Source of the DNA: SIG701 sp045611685
GTDB lineage: Bacteria > Bacillota > Clostridia > Oscillospirales > CAG-272
Assembly (NCBI GenBank): GCA_045611685.1
Contig: JAZKXO010000079.1
Span: 62,001-126,000 of the forward strand
Direction of reading: 5' to 3'
Length of the DNA stretch: 64,000 nt
Made by a program: the position numbers and the translations under genes. Positions 35,139 through 44,469 of the stretch are shown here, piece by piece. The notes beneath the pieces are model-generated. The model was not told the origin of the DNA and ran no database searches. It saw only the letters and a list, made by a program, of their open reading frames with translations. The stretch's first letter is position 1. Each line of letters starts with the position of its first letter.

Positions 35139-35663
35139 ATGGGACAGATCAACATCGTACTGGTAGAGCCGGAAATTCCGCAGAACACGGGCAACATCGC
35201 TCGGACCTGCGCGGCCACCGGTGCGTCTCTCCATCTCATCAGACCGCTTGGTTTTGAGATTGACAGTGCCAAACTGAAACGTGCGGGACTCGACTACTGG
35301 GACAGTCTCGACATTACGTATTACGACGGTATCGACGATTTTTTCCGCCGTCATCCTGACGCCGATTTTTACTGTTTCTCCTCAAAAGCACCCAAATCGT
35401 ACACAGAGGCAGAGTACCCCCTGCCCGTTTATTTGTTTTTCGGGAAAGAGACAAAGGGGCTGCCCGAGGATTTCCTCCTTACACACAGGGATCGGTGTGT
35501 CCGCATCCCCATGCGCGGCGGACAGCGCTGTCTCAACCTCTCAAACGCGGCGGCTGTCGGCGTGTATGAGGTTCTGCGCCAAAACGGGTTTCCCGAACAA
35601 ATGACCGGCAGTACTTATCTGACCGAAGCGGACGTCAGATCATCGGAGATAAAAGCACCATAA
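35139..35663 (+). CDS. trmL: tRNA (cytidine/uridine-34-2'-O)-methyltransferase TrmL
   Basis: 174 residues. A minimal SpoU protein with motif 1 LVEPEIPQNTGNIARTCAATG, motif 2 LFFGKETKGLPEDFL and motif 3 IPMRGGQRCLNLSNAAAVGVYE. It methylates the wobble ribose of tRNA-Leu species in Escherichia coli. ATG 35139 (MGQINIV) was chosen over an in-frame upstream codon because GGAAGGA lies just ahead. Its 3' end overlaps the convergent cls gene by 29 bp, and no terminator separates them. Confidence 0.93.
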   Translation: MGQINIVLVEPEIPQNTGNIARTCAATGASLHLIRPLGFEIDSAKLKRAGLDYWDSLDITYYDGIDDFFRRHPDADFYCFSSKAPKSYTEAEYPLPVYLFFGKETKGLPEDFLLTHRDRCVRIPMRGGQRCLNLSNAAAVGVYEVLRQNGFPEQMTGSTYLTEADVRSSEIKAP

Positions 35664-37170
35664 CGCTTCGGATAAGCCTGCGCCAAAAGCCGCAGCGGCA
35701 ATCCTCTTCCGTGATACGGCGGCATTTCTGTACGGTATTGATATAGTCCTCTTTGATTTTTTCGATCTCGCCCACACCGTACATCCACACACCGCATTCA
35801 AAATGCAGATACAAACTGCGGAAATCAAGATTTACCGTGCCGACGGTCGCATACCGATCGTCAGAGATGAACGTTTTTGCGTGGATGAATCCGGGGATAT
35901 ATTCGTACAGCTTTACCCCGTTATCAATGAGATGCTTGTAGTACGCCTTCGTCGTTTCGTGGACGAAGAACTTGTCCCCGATCCCGGGCGTGATGATACG
36001 CACGTCCACACCGCATTTGGCGGCGTTGCAGAGCGCCGTCTCCAGAAGATCATCGATAATGAGATACGGTGTCGTAATGTATACGTACCGTTCCGCACGA
36101 TTGATCATATTGAGATAGATCGTCTTGCCAACCGGCTCGTTGTCGAGCGGGTTGTCGGTGTACGGCTGCACGTAGCCACCGCCCGTTTCACAGCCACTGT
36201 TTTCGGGCTTATAGTGATCGTACGATTCCGCTGCGGCGCCCGTCTCGCTGAGATAATCCCACATAGTGAGAAACATGACCGTCATACTCCACGCGGCATC
36301 TCCGCGGAGCATGACGGCATTGTCTTTCCAGTGTCCGAAGCGCTCGATCTCATTTATATATTCATCCGCAAGATTGATGCCGCCGGTGAAGGCAACCTTT
36401 CCGTCAATGACACCGATTTTTCTGTGGTTACGGTTGTTGAGGCGTGCGGACAAAATAGGAATGAACCGGTTGAACACGTGACAGCGAATGCCCCTTTTGG
36501 CCAACTCACGAGGATAATTGTCGGGAAGATGCGTGATGCACCCCATATCATCGTAGATGAGGCGTACATCCACGCCCGCTTTTGCTTTTTCGGTAAGGAT
36601 GTCGAGAATCTCGTTCCACATCCGACCCTCCGCGATGATAAAATACTCAAGGAAGATATACTTTTCCGCCCCTCTCAGTTCACAACGAAGGGCCTCAAAC
36701 ATGTCCTCACCGAGCGGGAAATAGCGTACATCCGTATTCTCAAAAACCGGACACGTCGACGCCTTCGCGATATAGCGGGACTGAAACGCCGCCGAGGGAT
36801 TCTCTACCTCAAGGCGCTCGACAATCTGCCCGTTTTCGGGCAAGGTGTTTCGCATCGCACCCGAGATCTTCGACATTTTCTTTTTCGCATGCTCGGAGAG
36901 GCGGTTACCGCTGAATATGAGATACAACATACTGCCAAAAATCGGAATAAGAAGAACCGTAACGAGCCACGCGATCATATACTCTGCCGCATCCTTGCGG
37001 TTAACGATTCTGAGGGCAAGAACGAAGGATACCGCCAGGGAAACGAAATAATAGATAACGAAATACTCCGTAAAACGAATCGCAGAGACAAAGAGCAGAA
37101 CGAGCTGAAGAAGAATGAGCACCGATACGATAACGATACGGCTGAAAAGAAATTTGAGCAGTTTTTTCAT
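35635..37170 (-). CDS. cls: Cardiolipin synthase (phospholipase D family)
   Basis: 511 residues. Two or three N-terminal membrane helices are followed by two HKD motifs: NHRKIGVIDGKVAFTGG and IHAKTFISDDRYATVGTVN. It condenses two phosphatidylglycerols (or a PE/PG pair) into cardiolipin in the membrane. TAGGAGG precedes ATG 37170. The promoter overlaps a perfect inverted repeat, which suggests control by a repressor. The gene end overlaps trmL. Confidence 0.93.
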   Translation of the reverse strand: MKKLLKFLFSRIVIVSVLILLQLVLLFVSAIRFTEYFVIYYFVSLAVSFVLALRIVNRKDAAEYMIAWLVTVLLIPIFGSMLYLIFSGNRLSEHAKKKMSKISGAMRNTLPENGQIVERLEVENPSAAFQSRYIAKASTCPVFENTDVRYFPLGEDMFEALRCELRGAEKYIFLEYFIIAEGRMWNEILDILTEKAKAGVDVRLIYDDMGCITHLPDNYPRELAKRGIRCHVFNRFIPILSARLNNRNHRKIGVIDGKVAFTGGINLADEYINEIERFGHWKDNAVMLRGDAAWSMTVMFLTMWDYLSETGAAAESYDHYKPENSGCETGGGYVQPYTDNPLDNEPVGKTIYLNMINRAERYVYITTPYLIIDDLLETALCNAAKCGVDVRIITPGIGDKFFVHETTKAYYKHLIDNGVKLYEYIPGFIHAKTFISDDRYATVGTVNLDFRSLYLHFECGVWMYGVGEIEKIKEDYINTVQKCRRITEEDCRCGFWRRLIRSVMVLLSPMI

Positions 37171-37183
37171 CTTTGCCTCCTAC

Positions 37184-37209
37184 GGTATACTATATACGGA
37201 TAGTATACC
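37184..37209 (-). promoter_or_regulatory. Perfect 26-bp inverted repeat over the cls promoter (operator-like)
   Basis: GGTATACTAT (37184-37193) and ATAGTATACC (37200-37209) are exact inverted arms separated by six bases. The distal arm contains the presumed -10 box TATACT (37202-37207). Confidence 0.65.
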
Positions 37210-37230
37210 ATATTTTCCCGAAAAATACAA
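37202..37230 (-). promoter_or_regulatory. Probable promoter of cls
   Basis: On the minus strand: TTGTAT (37225-37230), a 17-bp spacer and TATACT (37202-37207), 32 bp upstream of the ATG. Confidence 0.55.
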
Positions 37231-37258
37231 GGCAGAAAGCATTTGCTTTCTGCCTTGT
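37215..37258 (-). terminator. Terminator of spoIVA
   Basis: A 15-bp stem with a two-base loop (ACAAGGCAGAAAGCA / TGCTTTCTGCCTTGT) is followed on the minus strand by ATTTTTC. It starts 11 bases after the spoIVA stop codon. Confidence 0.9.
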
Positions 37259-37269
37259 TCTCGTTTTGA

Positions 37270-38781
37270 TTACAGAATGATGCAGATGAGCCCGCCGCTC
37301 CCCTCGTTGATGATGCGGGACAGCGTTTCGCCGAGTTTCAGCCGTGCGTCCGGAGGCATATGGGAAAGTTTCGCGTGCAGTCCATCGTTCACCAGCTCAT
37401 AGAGCGATTTCCCGAAAAGATTGGATTCCCAGATCTGTTTCGGATCTTCTTCGAAATCACGGAGAAGGTTTTTCACCAGTTCCTCCGACTGCTGCTCCGT
37501 CCCCACGACGGGATTCAGTTCCGTCTCGATAGATGCACGGATCATATGAACAGAAGGCGCAGATGCACGGAGACGTACGCCGTACCCACCCGCTTGGCGT
37601 ACGATTTCGGGTTCCTCGAGGGTGAGACTGTCAATATCGGGCATCACGATACCGTAGCCGTTTTCATCCAGTTCGCGGATCGCCTCGGCGTATTTATCGT
37701 ACGCACGTTTGGCTTCAGTCAAGGTGCGCAAAGCCGAGATCAACTCCCGCTCGCTTTCCATCTCGATGCCGGTAAGCTCACCGATAATACGGTAGTACAA
37801 TGCATCGGGCATTGTGAGCGCCGCCTCCACACAACCGGTACCGAGATTGATGTCGAAGAGGCGTACTTCTGCTTTCCCCTCTCCGCCGCCGGCGGCGATC
37901 GCCTCCGTGATAGCAGAAGACAGCGCGTCCCCGTACGCCTCCGCCGCGTCACCCACCTTTCCGAGAGCACGCGCCGTGCGAAGCACCGCATCAGAAACGG
38001 CGACTCTCAGCCAGTGATCGGCATCCAGTGCGCACATCCAGCCGGGCATATGAACGCGGATCTCACGGAGAGGAAACTCCATAAGCACCATACGGAGAAT
38101 GTGCGCCACATCCTCTTTGTCCATCGTCGTACAGTTGATGAGCGCGACCGGTGCTTTGTACTTTTCTTCAAGTTCCATGGCGAGTTTTTCCGCTTCGGGT
38201 GAGGCGGGATTCTGAGAATTCAGAATAACCGCAAACGGCTTTCCGATCGCAGCGAGCTCGCGCGCCACCCTCTCTTCCGCCAAAAGATAATTCTCTCTCG
38301 GGATATCCCCAAAGGAGCCGTCCGTCGTTACGAGAATACCGATCGTAGAATGCTCGTCAATGACCTTTCTGGTGCCTGTTTCCGCCGCCTCTTCAAACGG
38401 AAGGGGCTCCTTTGACCAAGGGGTATGTACCATTCTCACAGCGCCGTTTTCGGTATCGCCGAGCGCATCGGGCACCATATATCCGACGCAGTCGATCATC
38501 CGTACGTTGACGCGGCCGTGCTCCCCGACCGGGATCTGCACCGCTTCGTCGGGGATGAATTTCGGCTCGGTGGTCATAACAGTGCGTCCACCCGCACTTT
38601 GCGGAAGCTCGTCGCGGGCACGCGTGCGATCATGCTCCCCCTGTATGTTGGGGATGACCACCGTCTCCATAAATTTTTTGATAAACGTGGATTTTCCCGT
38701 CCGCACGGGGCCTACCACACCAACGTATATGTCTCCGCCGGTGCGCGCCGCGATATCCTGATAGATGTCTTGATTTGTCAT
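37270..38781 (-). CDS. spoIVA: Stage IV sporulation protein A (spore-coat basement ATPase)
   Basis: 503 residues. Start ATG 38781 (MTNQDIYQDIAART) follows GCGGAGGAA; the longer open frame has no ribosome site. The N-terminal TRAFAC-type ATPase has Walker A GPVRTGKSTFIKKF, and DCVGYMVPDALG is a family hallmark. The C-terminus (NEGSGGLICIIL) is the membrane/SpoVM-proximal end. SpoIVA polymerises with ATP around the forespore to form the base of the coat and is made under SigE, whose gene lies further along this window. Confidence 0.97.
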   Translation of the reverse strand: MTNQDIYQDIAARTGGDIYVGVVGPVRTGKSTFIKKFMETVVIPNIQGEHDRTRARDELPQSAGGRTVMTTEPKFIPDEAVQIPVGEHGRVNVRMIDCVGYMVPDALGDTENGAVRMVHTPWSKEPLPFEEAAETGTRKVIDEHSTIGILVTTDGSFGDIPRENYLLAEERVARELAAIGKPFAVILNSQNPASPEAEKLAMELEEKYKAPVALINCTTMDKEDVAHILRMVLMEFPLREIRVHMPGWMCALDADHWLRVAVSDAVLRTARALGKVGDAAEAYGDALSSAITEAIAAGGGEGKAEVRLFDINLGTGCVEAALTMPDALYYRIIGELTGIEMESERELISALRTLTEAKRAYDKYAEAIRELDENGYGIVMPDIDSLTLEEPEIVRQAGGYGVRLRASAPSVHMIRASIETELNPVVGTEQQSEELVKNLLRDFEEDPKQIWESNLFGKSLYELVNDGLHAKLSHMPPDARLKLGETLSRIINEGSGGLICIIL

Positions 38782-38882
38782 ACCTATTCCTCCGCATATT
38801 CGTGATTTCTGATGCTTTTGCTTGATTGTATGCGACAAAGCCGAAAAGTATGACGGGCTGTCCGTGAAACACAGAATTTTTC

Positions 38883-38922
38883 AAAAAAAAGACTGCCGCA
38901 TATACACGGACAGTCTTTTTTT
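38883..38922 (-). terminator. Terminator of polC
   Basis: AAAAAAAAGACTG pairs with CAGTCTTTTTTT around a 15-base loop that extends the stem with CCG/CGG. The minus-strand T run is TTTTTTTT. Confidence 0.85.
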
Positions 38923-38925
38923 ACG

Positions 38926-41900
38926 TCAGAACAGCGTTAACTGGTTGGTGGCGGTCAGTCCCTTGAGAACACCGTTGCGTTCAAGAATCTCAATGACCGT
39001 TTTGGAGATACCGGCTTCGCGTTTCAGCATTTCCACGGAGTAGATCTCCCCCTGATCGCGGTAATGCATAATATTTTCCGCCGCCGTATCGCCAAGACCG
39101 GGCAGGGATGAGAACGGCAGACGGATCTTGCCGTTTTCCGGCAGATATTTGTGGGCGTGGGATTTTTTGAGATCCACCGGCAAAAAGCTGAAGCCACGCT
39201 GGTAATACTCGTTCACCAGCATGAGGGAGTTGTAAATTTCGACCTCTTTTTGAGAAAGTTCGTTTTTCCGTTTTTTGAGATCGAGCATCATCTCGTGCAC
39301 GTGCTGTTTCCCGCCCATAACGATCTCCGAATCGAATCCGCCGGGCGCTGCGGAGAAGTATCCGGCGTAAAACTCCACCGGATAGTAGATCTTGTACCAC
39401 ATCAGCCGCACGGCATCCATAGCATAAGCGGCGGCGTGCGCTTTGGGGAACATGTACCTAACCTTCTGGAGCGAGTCGATATACCACTGGGGCACGTTAT
39501 TCTCCACCATCACGGACATCATATCGTCGGGGATCTTCGCACCCTTTTTGTTTTTACGGACGAATTCCATGATCTTGAACGCGATGCCTTTTTCGACACC
39601 GTATTTTTGAATGAGGGTAAGCATGATATCGTCGCGGCATCCGATTACCTCGGAAACGGTACAGGTGCCGTCACGGATGAGATCCTGCGCGTTGCCCACC
39701 CACATTCCCGTGCCGTGCGTGAGTCCTTCAATCTGGAGAAGATCGGCAAAATTCTTCGGCTGTGCTTCCATTAAAACGTCGCGGCTCAGCTTCGTGCCCA
39801 TCTCGGGCAGGCCGAGGGTAGACGTTTTCGAATCGATCTGATCGGGATGCACGCCGATCGGATCGGTCGCGGTAAAGCCTTTGTACGTTACGGGATCGGT
39901 CAGCGGAATGTCCAGCACGGGCACACCGGAATATTCCTCCATACGCTTATATTTCGTCGGAATATCGTGGCCGAGAATATCAAGCTTCAGTATCGTATCG
40001 TGGAGATATTTGAACTCAAAGTGCGTCGTGATCACGTCGGAGTTGGGATCGTCCGCCGGATGCTGGACGGGTGTAAAATCGCATATGTCGTATTCCTTCG
40101 GCACGACGATAATGCCGCCGGGATGCTGTCCCGTCGTTCGCTTCGTGCCGAGGCATCCGGATATGAGCCGTTCGATTTCCGCACGGTTGACGGAAATACC
40201 CTTTCCTTCAAGGAATTTTGCGGTGAATCCGAACGCGGTCTTGTCCGCGAGCGTGCCGATCGTACCCGCCTTGAATGCCTTACCTGCACCGAACAAAACC
40301 TCGGTGAACTTGTGCGCGTCCGCCTGTACATCGCCTGAGAAGTTCAGATCAATATCCGGCGTTTTATCACCGTAGAAACCAAGAAACGTCTCAAACGGGA
40401 TATCGTGTCCGTCCTGCCCAAGCCTTGTGCCGCACTTCGGGCAGTCCTTGGGCGGCAGATCGAAGCCGGAGCCGACCGAGCCGTCCGTGATAAATTCGCT
40501 ATGGCGGCAATTCGGACAGCGATAATGCGGCGGCAAGGGATTGACACGCGTGATGCCTGCCATCGTCGCGGCAAAGGACGAGCCGACCGAGCCGCGCGAT
40601 CCGACCTGATATCCCTTGGACTCGCTGTTTTCCACGAGTTTACGGGCGATTATATACATGATTGCAAAACCGTTTTTGATAATGGAATCAAGTTCTCTGT
40701 CAAGCCGTGCGGCAACAATCTCAGGGAGAGGATCGCCGTACAGTTCTCTGGCCAAGGCGTTGCATTTCGTCGTCAGTTCTTCCTCCGCGCCGTCGATATG
40801 CGGCGGGTAGTTCCCCTCGGGGATCGGGCGGACGCTTTCGATCATAGCGGCAATCTTTTTCGGATTGTCGATGACCACCTCGCGCGCCGTTTCCTCGTCC
40901 AGATAGTCAAACTCCGCGAGCATTTCCTCCGTCGTACGGAAATAAAGTTCGGTCACCTTGTCCGCATCGGAGAATTTCATACCGGAGAGAAGAATCCGGC
41001 GGTAGATCTCATCCTCCGGCTCGAGATAATGCGCGTCGCATGTGGCAACGACCGGCTTTCCGAGTTTCTTGCCGAGCGCTATGATCTTTCGGTTCAGTTC
41101 ACGGAGCGCTTCATCATCCGCCACCTGTCCCTTTTCGACAAGGAATCGGTTGTTGGTGATCGGCTGAATTTCGAGGTAGTCATAGAAGGAAGCGATCTCC
41201 TCGAGCTCATTCTGCGGTTTTCCTTCAAGCACCGCGGTGAATAACTCGCCCGCCTCGCAGGCAGAGCCTATTATAAGCCCCTCGCGCATCTCGGAAAGGC
41301 GCGTCTTGGGAATTCTGGGGGTTTTTCTGTAATATTTCAGATACGATTCCGAAACGAGCGTATAGAGATTTTTGAGTCCCACGCTGTTTTTCACCAGAAT
41401 GATCTGGTGGTACGTTTTCAGTTTTAGGGGATCGGAACGCTCGCTCATCGCGGTGTTCAGCTCCGCCATCGAATGGATGCCCTCGTCGGCGAGTTTACTT
41501 ATCATACAGTAGTAGATCCTCGAGAGAATCTCCGCGTCATCCGACGCGCGGTGATGATTGAAATCGCCAAGTCCGAAATACTCTGCCAAAATGTTGAGTT
41601 TGTGCTTTTTCAGATCGGGATTCACGTAGTGGGACATTGCCACCGTATCAAGATACGCGTTCGTGAACGGAAGACCGAGATCCTCCGCGGCACGGCGGAT
41701 GAAGCTTACGTCAAAGCCCGCGTTGTGCGCGATGAGCATCCGATCACCGATAAACGAGAGAAATTCCGGCAGAACTTCACTGATCGGGCGTTCGTTTTTC
41801 ACCATCTCGTCCGTAATACCGGTCAGCCTCACTACCTCTTCGGGGATCGGCACACCGGGATTCACGAGGGAGTTATACACCTCGATGACCTCCCCGTCCT

Positions 41901-43344
41901 TCACCTTTACGGCACCGATCTCAGTGATCTTGCAAGTCTGCGGGGAAAGGCCGGTCGTCTCGATATCGAAAACGACGACCTCGTCGTGGAAATCAGCCCC
42001 GACGCCACCGAACACCGCACGGGCGGTATCGTCAACGAAATAAGCCTCCACCCCATAGAGGACTTTCATGCCGAGTTTTTCCGCTTTGAGCATCGCCGTC
42101 GGAAACGCCTGCAGATTACCGTGATCGGTAATCGCCACGGCTTCGTGTCCGAAGCGGTGCGCCGTTTCAATCACGTCCTCCGGTTTCGCGGTTGCATCCA
42201 TAGCGGACTGGCAGGTATGCAGATGAAGTTCAACACGCTTGTCTGTCGCGTTATCCTCGCGCTTCACTTGTTTTATCTTCTGAACGTCGCTGTAATCAAT
42301 GTACAGTTCCCCGTCGAACTTGTCCACCTTGACACTGCCGCGCACGGCGAGCGCCGCGCCCGTTTTAAAAATACCGAACAGCTCGTCCTGGGCTTCTGCT
42401 TTTATAACCGTTTTTACGAAAATAGACGCATCTCGGTCCGTGAGACCGATCGTCACGGCGAGTTTCTCACCGTTTTTGATTTCTTTTACAGTCGTGCCGA
42501 ACACCACACCGAGGACGGTTACGGTGCGACTGGCTGAGCGGATCATGGAGAGCGGCGTCAAGTCTTCAATGGCAAAAGGCGTGCCCGCCATCAACTCGGG
42601 GGAGGAAATATCAAATTTCGTCCGTCCGCACTGAACGACCGCTTCGGAAAGAACCGCAACCGTATCCGACGTCTCAAACAGAGATGCCACGCGCGGGAGA
42701 ACGGGCTTTTCGGGATCGCCGGCAGAAGCTGCATCTGCGGCGGCAGCACGTGCTGCATACGCGGCTTGTCTTTCCGGGATCTGTGCGGCTTCGCTTCGGA
42801 GCCACGCATCCCTCGCCGCCTCGTATTCCGCCTGCACCTCTTTTGCATTCTCTGCGGTAACGATCTTCACCTCGTAATCGAGCGCAAATTCACTGCGGAT
42901 GATCGCGGAAAAAAGCTGTCCCGTGCGGGCTAAGTCGAGAAGATCGATCCCTCCGCTCGGAAACGGAATGGAAACGGTAATGACGTTCCCGTCAAGCGCT
43001 GTCTCAAACCGATCAAAGAAGCCGTTTATGACCGTGCCGACGCGGCGGGCCTCGGCGATAACCTCCCCCATATAGGAAAGGCTGAAAAGTTCACTCGGAT
43101 AGTGCGGAAAAAGACGAACGGAGTTTTGCGCATAGATCTCCATGAGCGCGTTTTCGGCCTCGTAAAGGACGTTTTTCGAGACGATCTTCGAAAGAGAAAG
43201 ATTCACCTCGACCATGCGGCGCTCGCGGTCGGCACGCACGGACACGTCCGTCGCCGACTGAAACAAATCCCGCTGTGCCTTTGAAACGGGCGAATAGCGG
43301 GAAAAGATGTCGCTGAGAGTCCTTGTTTTTTTCGTATCAGCCAT
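38926..43344 (-). CDS. polC: DNA polymerase III alpha subunit, PolC type
   Basis: 1472 residues, slightly longer than Bacillus PolC. The order is N-terminal domain, OB fold (about 260-355), PHP domain with HLHTCQSAMDA and ITDHGN, the inserted 3'-5' exonuclease (VVFDIETTGLSPQ, IAHNAGFDVSFIR, HHRASDDAE), the rest of PHP, and the polymerase core with RGSVGSSF, PDIDLNFSGD and a Cys4 zinc site (CPNC, CPKC). This is the main replicative polymerase of low-GC Gram-positives. CGGAGA precedes ATG 43344, and ispG ends three bases upstream. Confidence 0.98.
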   Translation of the reverse strand: MADTKKTRTLSDIFSRYSPVSKAQRDLFQSATDVSVRADRERRMVEVNLSLSKIVSKNVLYEAENALMEIYAQNSVRLFPHYPSELFSLSYMGEVIAEARRVGTVINGFFDRFETALDGNVITVSIPFPSGGIDLLDLARTGQLFSAIIRSEFALDYEVKIVTAENAKEVQAEYEAARDAWLRSEAAQIPERQAAYAARAAAADAASAGDPEKPVLPRVASLFETSDTVAVLSEAVVQCGRTKFDISSPELMAGTPFAIEDLTPLSMIRSASRTVTVLGVVFGTTVKEIKNGEKLAVTIGLTDRDASIFVKTVIKAEAQDELFGIFKTGAALAVRGSVKVDKFDGELYIDYSDVQKIKQVKREDNATDKRVELHLHTCQSAMDATAKPEDVIETAHRFGHEAVAITDHGNLQAFPTAMLKAEKLGMKVLYGVEAYFVDDTARAVFGGVGADFHDEVVVFDIETTGLSPQTCKITEIGAVKVKDGEVIEVYNSLVNPGVPIPEEVVRLTGITDEMVKNERPISEVLPEFLSFIGDRMLIAHNAGFDVSFIRRAAEDLGLPFTNAYLDTVAMSHYVNPDLKKHKLNILAEYFGLGDFNHHRASDDAEILSRIYYCMISKLADEGIHSMAELNTAMSERSDPLKLKTYHQIILVKNSVGLKNLYTLVSESYLKYYRKTPRIPKTRLSEMREGLIIGSACEAGELFTAVLEGKPQNELEEIASFYDYLEIQPITNNRFLVEKGQVADDEALRELNRKIIALGKKLGKPVVATCDAHYLEPEDEIYRRILLSGMKFSDADKVTELYFRTTEEMLAEFDYLDEETAREVVIDNPKKIAAMIESVRPIPEGNYPPHIDGAEEELTTKCNALARELYGDPLPEIVAARLDRELDSIIKNGFAIMYIIARKLVENSESKGYQVGSRGSVGSSFAATMAGITRVNPLPPHYRCPNCRHSEFITDGSVGSGFDLPPKDCPKCGTRLGQDGHDIPFETFLGFYGDKTPDIDLNFSGDVQADAHKFTEVLFGAGKAFKAGTIGTLADKTAFGFTAKFLEGKGISVNRAEIERLISGCLGTKRTTGQHPGGIIVVPKEYDICDFTPVQHPADDPNSDVITTHFEFKYLHDTILKLDILGHDIPTKYKRMEEYSGVPVLDIPLTDPVTYKGFTATDPIGVHPDQIDSKTSTLGLPEMGTKLSRDVLMEAQPKNFADLLQIEGLTHGTGMWVGNAQDLIRDGTCTVSEVIGCRDDIMLTLIQKYGVEKGIAFKIMEFVRKNKKGAKIPDDMMSVMVENNVPQWYIDSLQKVRYMFPKAHAAAYAMDAVRLMWYKIYYPVEFYAGYFSAAPGGFDSEIVMGGKQHVHEMMLDLKKRKNELSQKEVEIYNSLMLVNEYYQRGFSFLPVDLKKSHAHKYLPENGKIRLPFSSLPGLGDTAAENIMHYRDQGEIYSVEMLKREAGISKTVIEILERNGVLKGLTATNQLTLF

Positions 43345-43346
43345 AA

Positions 43347-44453
43347 TTATATCTCCGATGTGTTCCCTGCCGCTTTATCCTCGGCAAGGAAGGCATACGT
43401 TTCTTTCAGAAGCACGTCGATCACGTCCGCCTCCTCGATGCGCGAGACTGTCTCTCCGCGCCGGAAAAGGACGGCACATCCGTCGCCTCCCGCGACACCG
43501 AAATCCGCCTCGCGGGCTTCTCCGGGGCCGTTGACGACGCATCCCATAATGGCAACCTTGACGCGTTTGCCTTTCGTATCGATTCCACGGGCGGCTTCTT
43601 TGAATTTTGCCGCCAGAGAGATCAGATCCACCTTCGTTCTGCCGCAGGTAGGACAGGACACGATCTCAACGCCGCCCTTGGCGTCGAGTCCCAGCGTTCT
43701 TAAAATCTCACGGCCAGCCTCAACCTCTTTCACCGAATCGGCGGTGAGAGAAACGCGGAGCGTATCCCCGATACCGTCCACCAAAAGCGACCCGATACCG
43801 ATCGCGTTTTTGATAAGGCCGGAGTAATCGTCCCCCGCCTCGGTAACACCCACGTGGAGAGGATAGTCGCACTGTGCCGCGGCCAGTCTGTATGTAGATA
43901 CGGTATCTGAAACCGACGAGGTTTTCATCGAGATGACGATATCGGAAAATCCCATTTTCTCAAGAACGTCCGCCTGGGAAAGCGCACTTTCAACCAGCGC
44001 CTCGGGCGTGGGCGATCCGTACTTCTCGAGAAGCTTTTTATCAAGCGATCCGCCGTTCACACCGATGCGGATCGGGAGGCCTGCATTTTTGCAAGCGTCA
44101 GCGACCTCGCGCACCTTCCACTCCGCCCCGATATTGCCGGGATTTATACGGATCTTCGAGGCGCCCGACTTAACGGCCGCCAAAGCCAGCTTATAATCAA
44201 AATGTATATCGGCCACCAAGGGTGCCGTGATGCCGCGCTGTCGCATAGCGGAGAAGATGCCCGCCGCATCCATATCGGGAACGGCGATACGAACGATATC
44301 GCATCCGGCCCGAAGAAGATCGCGTATCTGCCGCTCGGTGGCATCAAAATCGCCGCTCGGCGCGTTGGTCATCGACTGCACCGTAATCGGCGCACCGCCG
44401 CCGATCTGGAGTTCACCGAGATGCACCGCGCGGCTGTTTCGAACGTTTTTCAT
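43347..44453 (-). CDS. ispG: 4-hydroxy-3-methylbut-2-enyl diphosphate synthase (IspG/GcpE)
   Basis: 368 residues, the bacterial two-domain form. A TIM barrel (GGGAPITVQSMTNAPSGD at the start) is followed by the 4Fe-4S domain with SCPTCGRT and MGCVVNGPGEA, which supply three Cys ligands. It reduces MEcPP to HMBPP in the non-mevalonate isoprenoid pathway. It lies downstream of dxr and rseP in the conserved block and next to polC. Confidence 0.97.
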   Translation of the reverse strand: MKNVRNSRAVHLGELQIGGGAPITVQSMTNAPSGDFDATERQIRDLLRAGCDIVRIAVPDMDAAGIFSAMRQRGITAPLVADIHFDYKLALAAVKSGASKIRINPGNIGAEWKVREVADACKNAGLPIRIGVNGGSLDKKLLEKYGSPTPEALVESALSQADVLEKMGFSDIVISMKTSSVSDTVSTYRLAAAQCDYPLHVGVTEAGDDYSGLIKNAIGIGSLLVDGIGDTLRVSLTADSVKEVEAGREILRTLGLDAKGGVEIVSCPTCGRTKVDLISLAAKFKEAARGIDTKGKRVKVAIMGCVVNGPGEAREADFGVAGGDGCAVLFRRGETVSRIEEADVIDVLLKETYAFLAEDKAAGNTSEI

Positions 44454-44469
44454 AAAAATCTCCCCTCGC

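Noticed and set aside
35803..37203. Long open frame (466 codons) on the plus strand opposite cls
   Set aside because: It is the exact antisense of a conserved HKD enzyme, has no ribosome site or family motifs, and reflects codon bias of the real gene.
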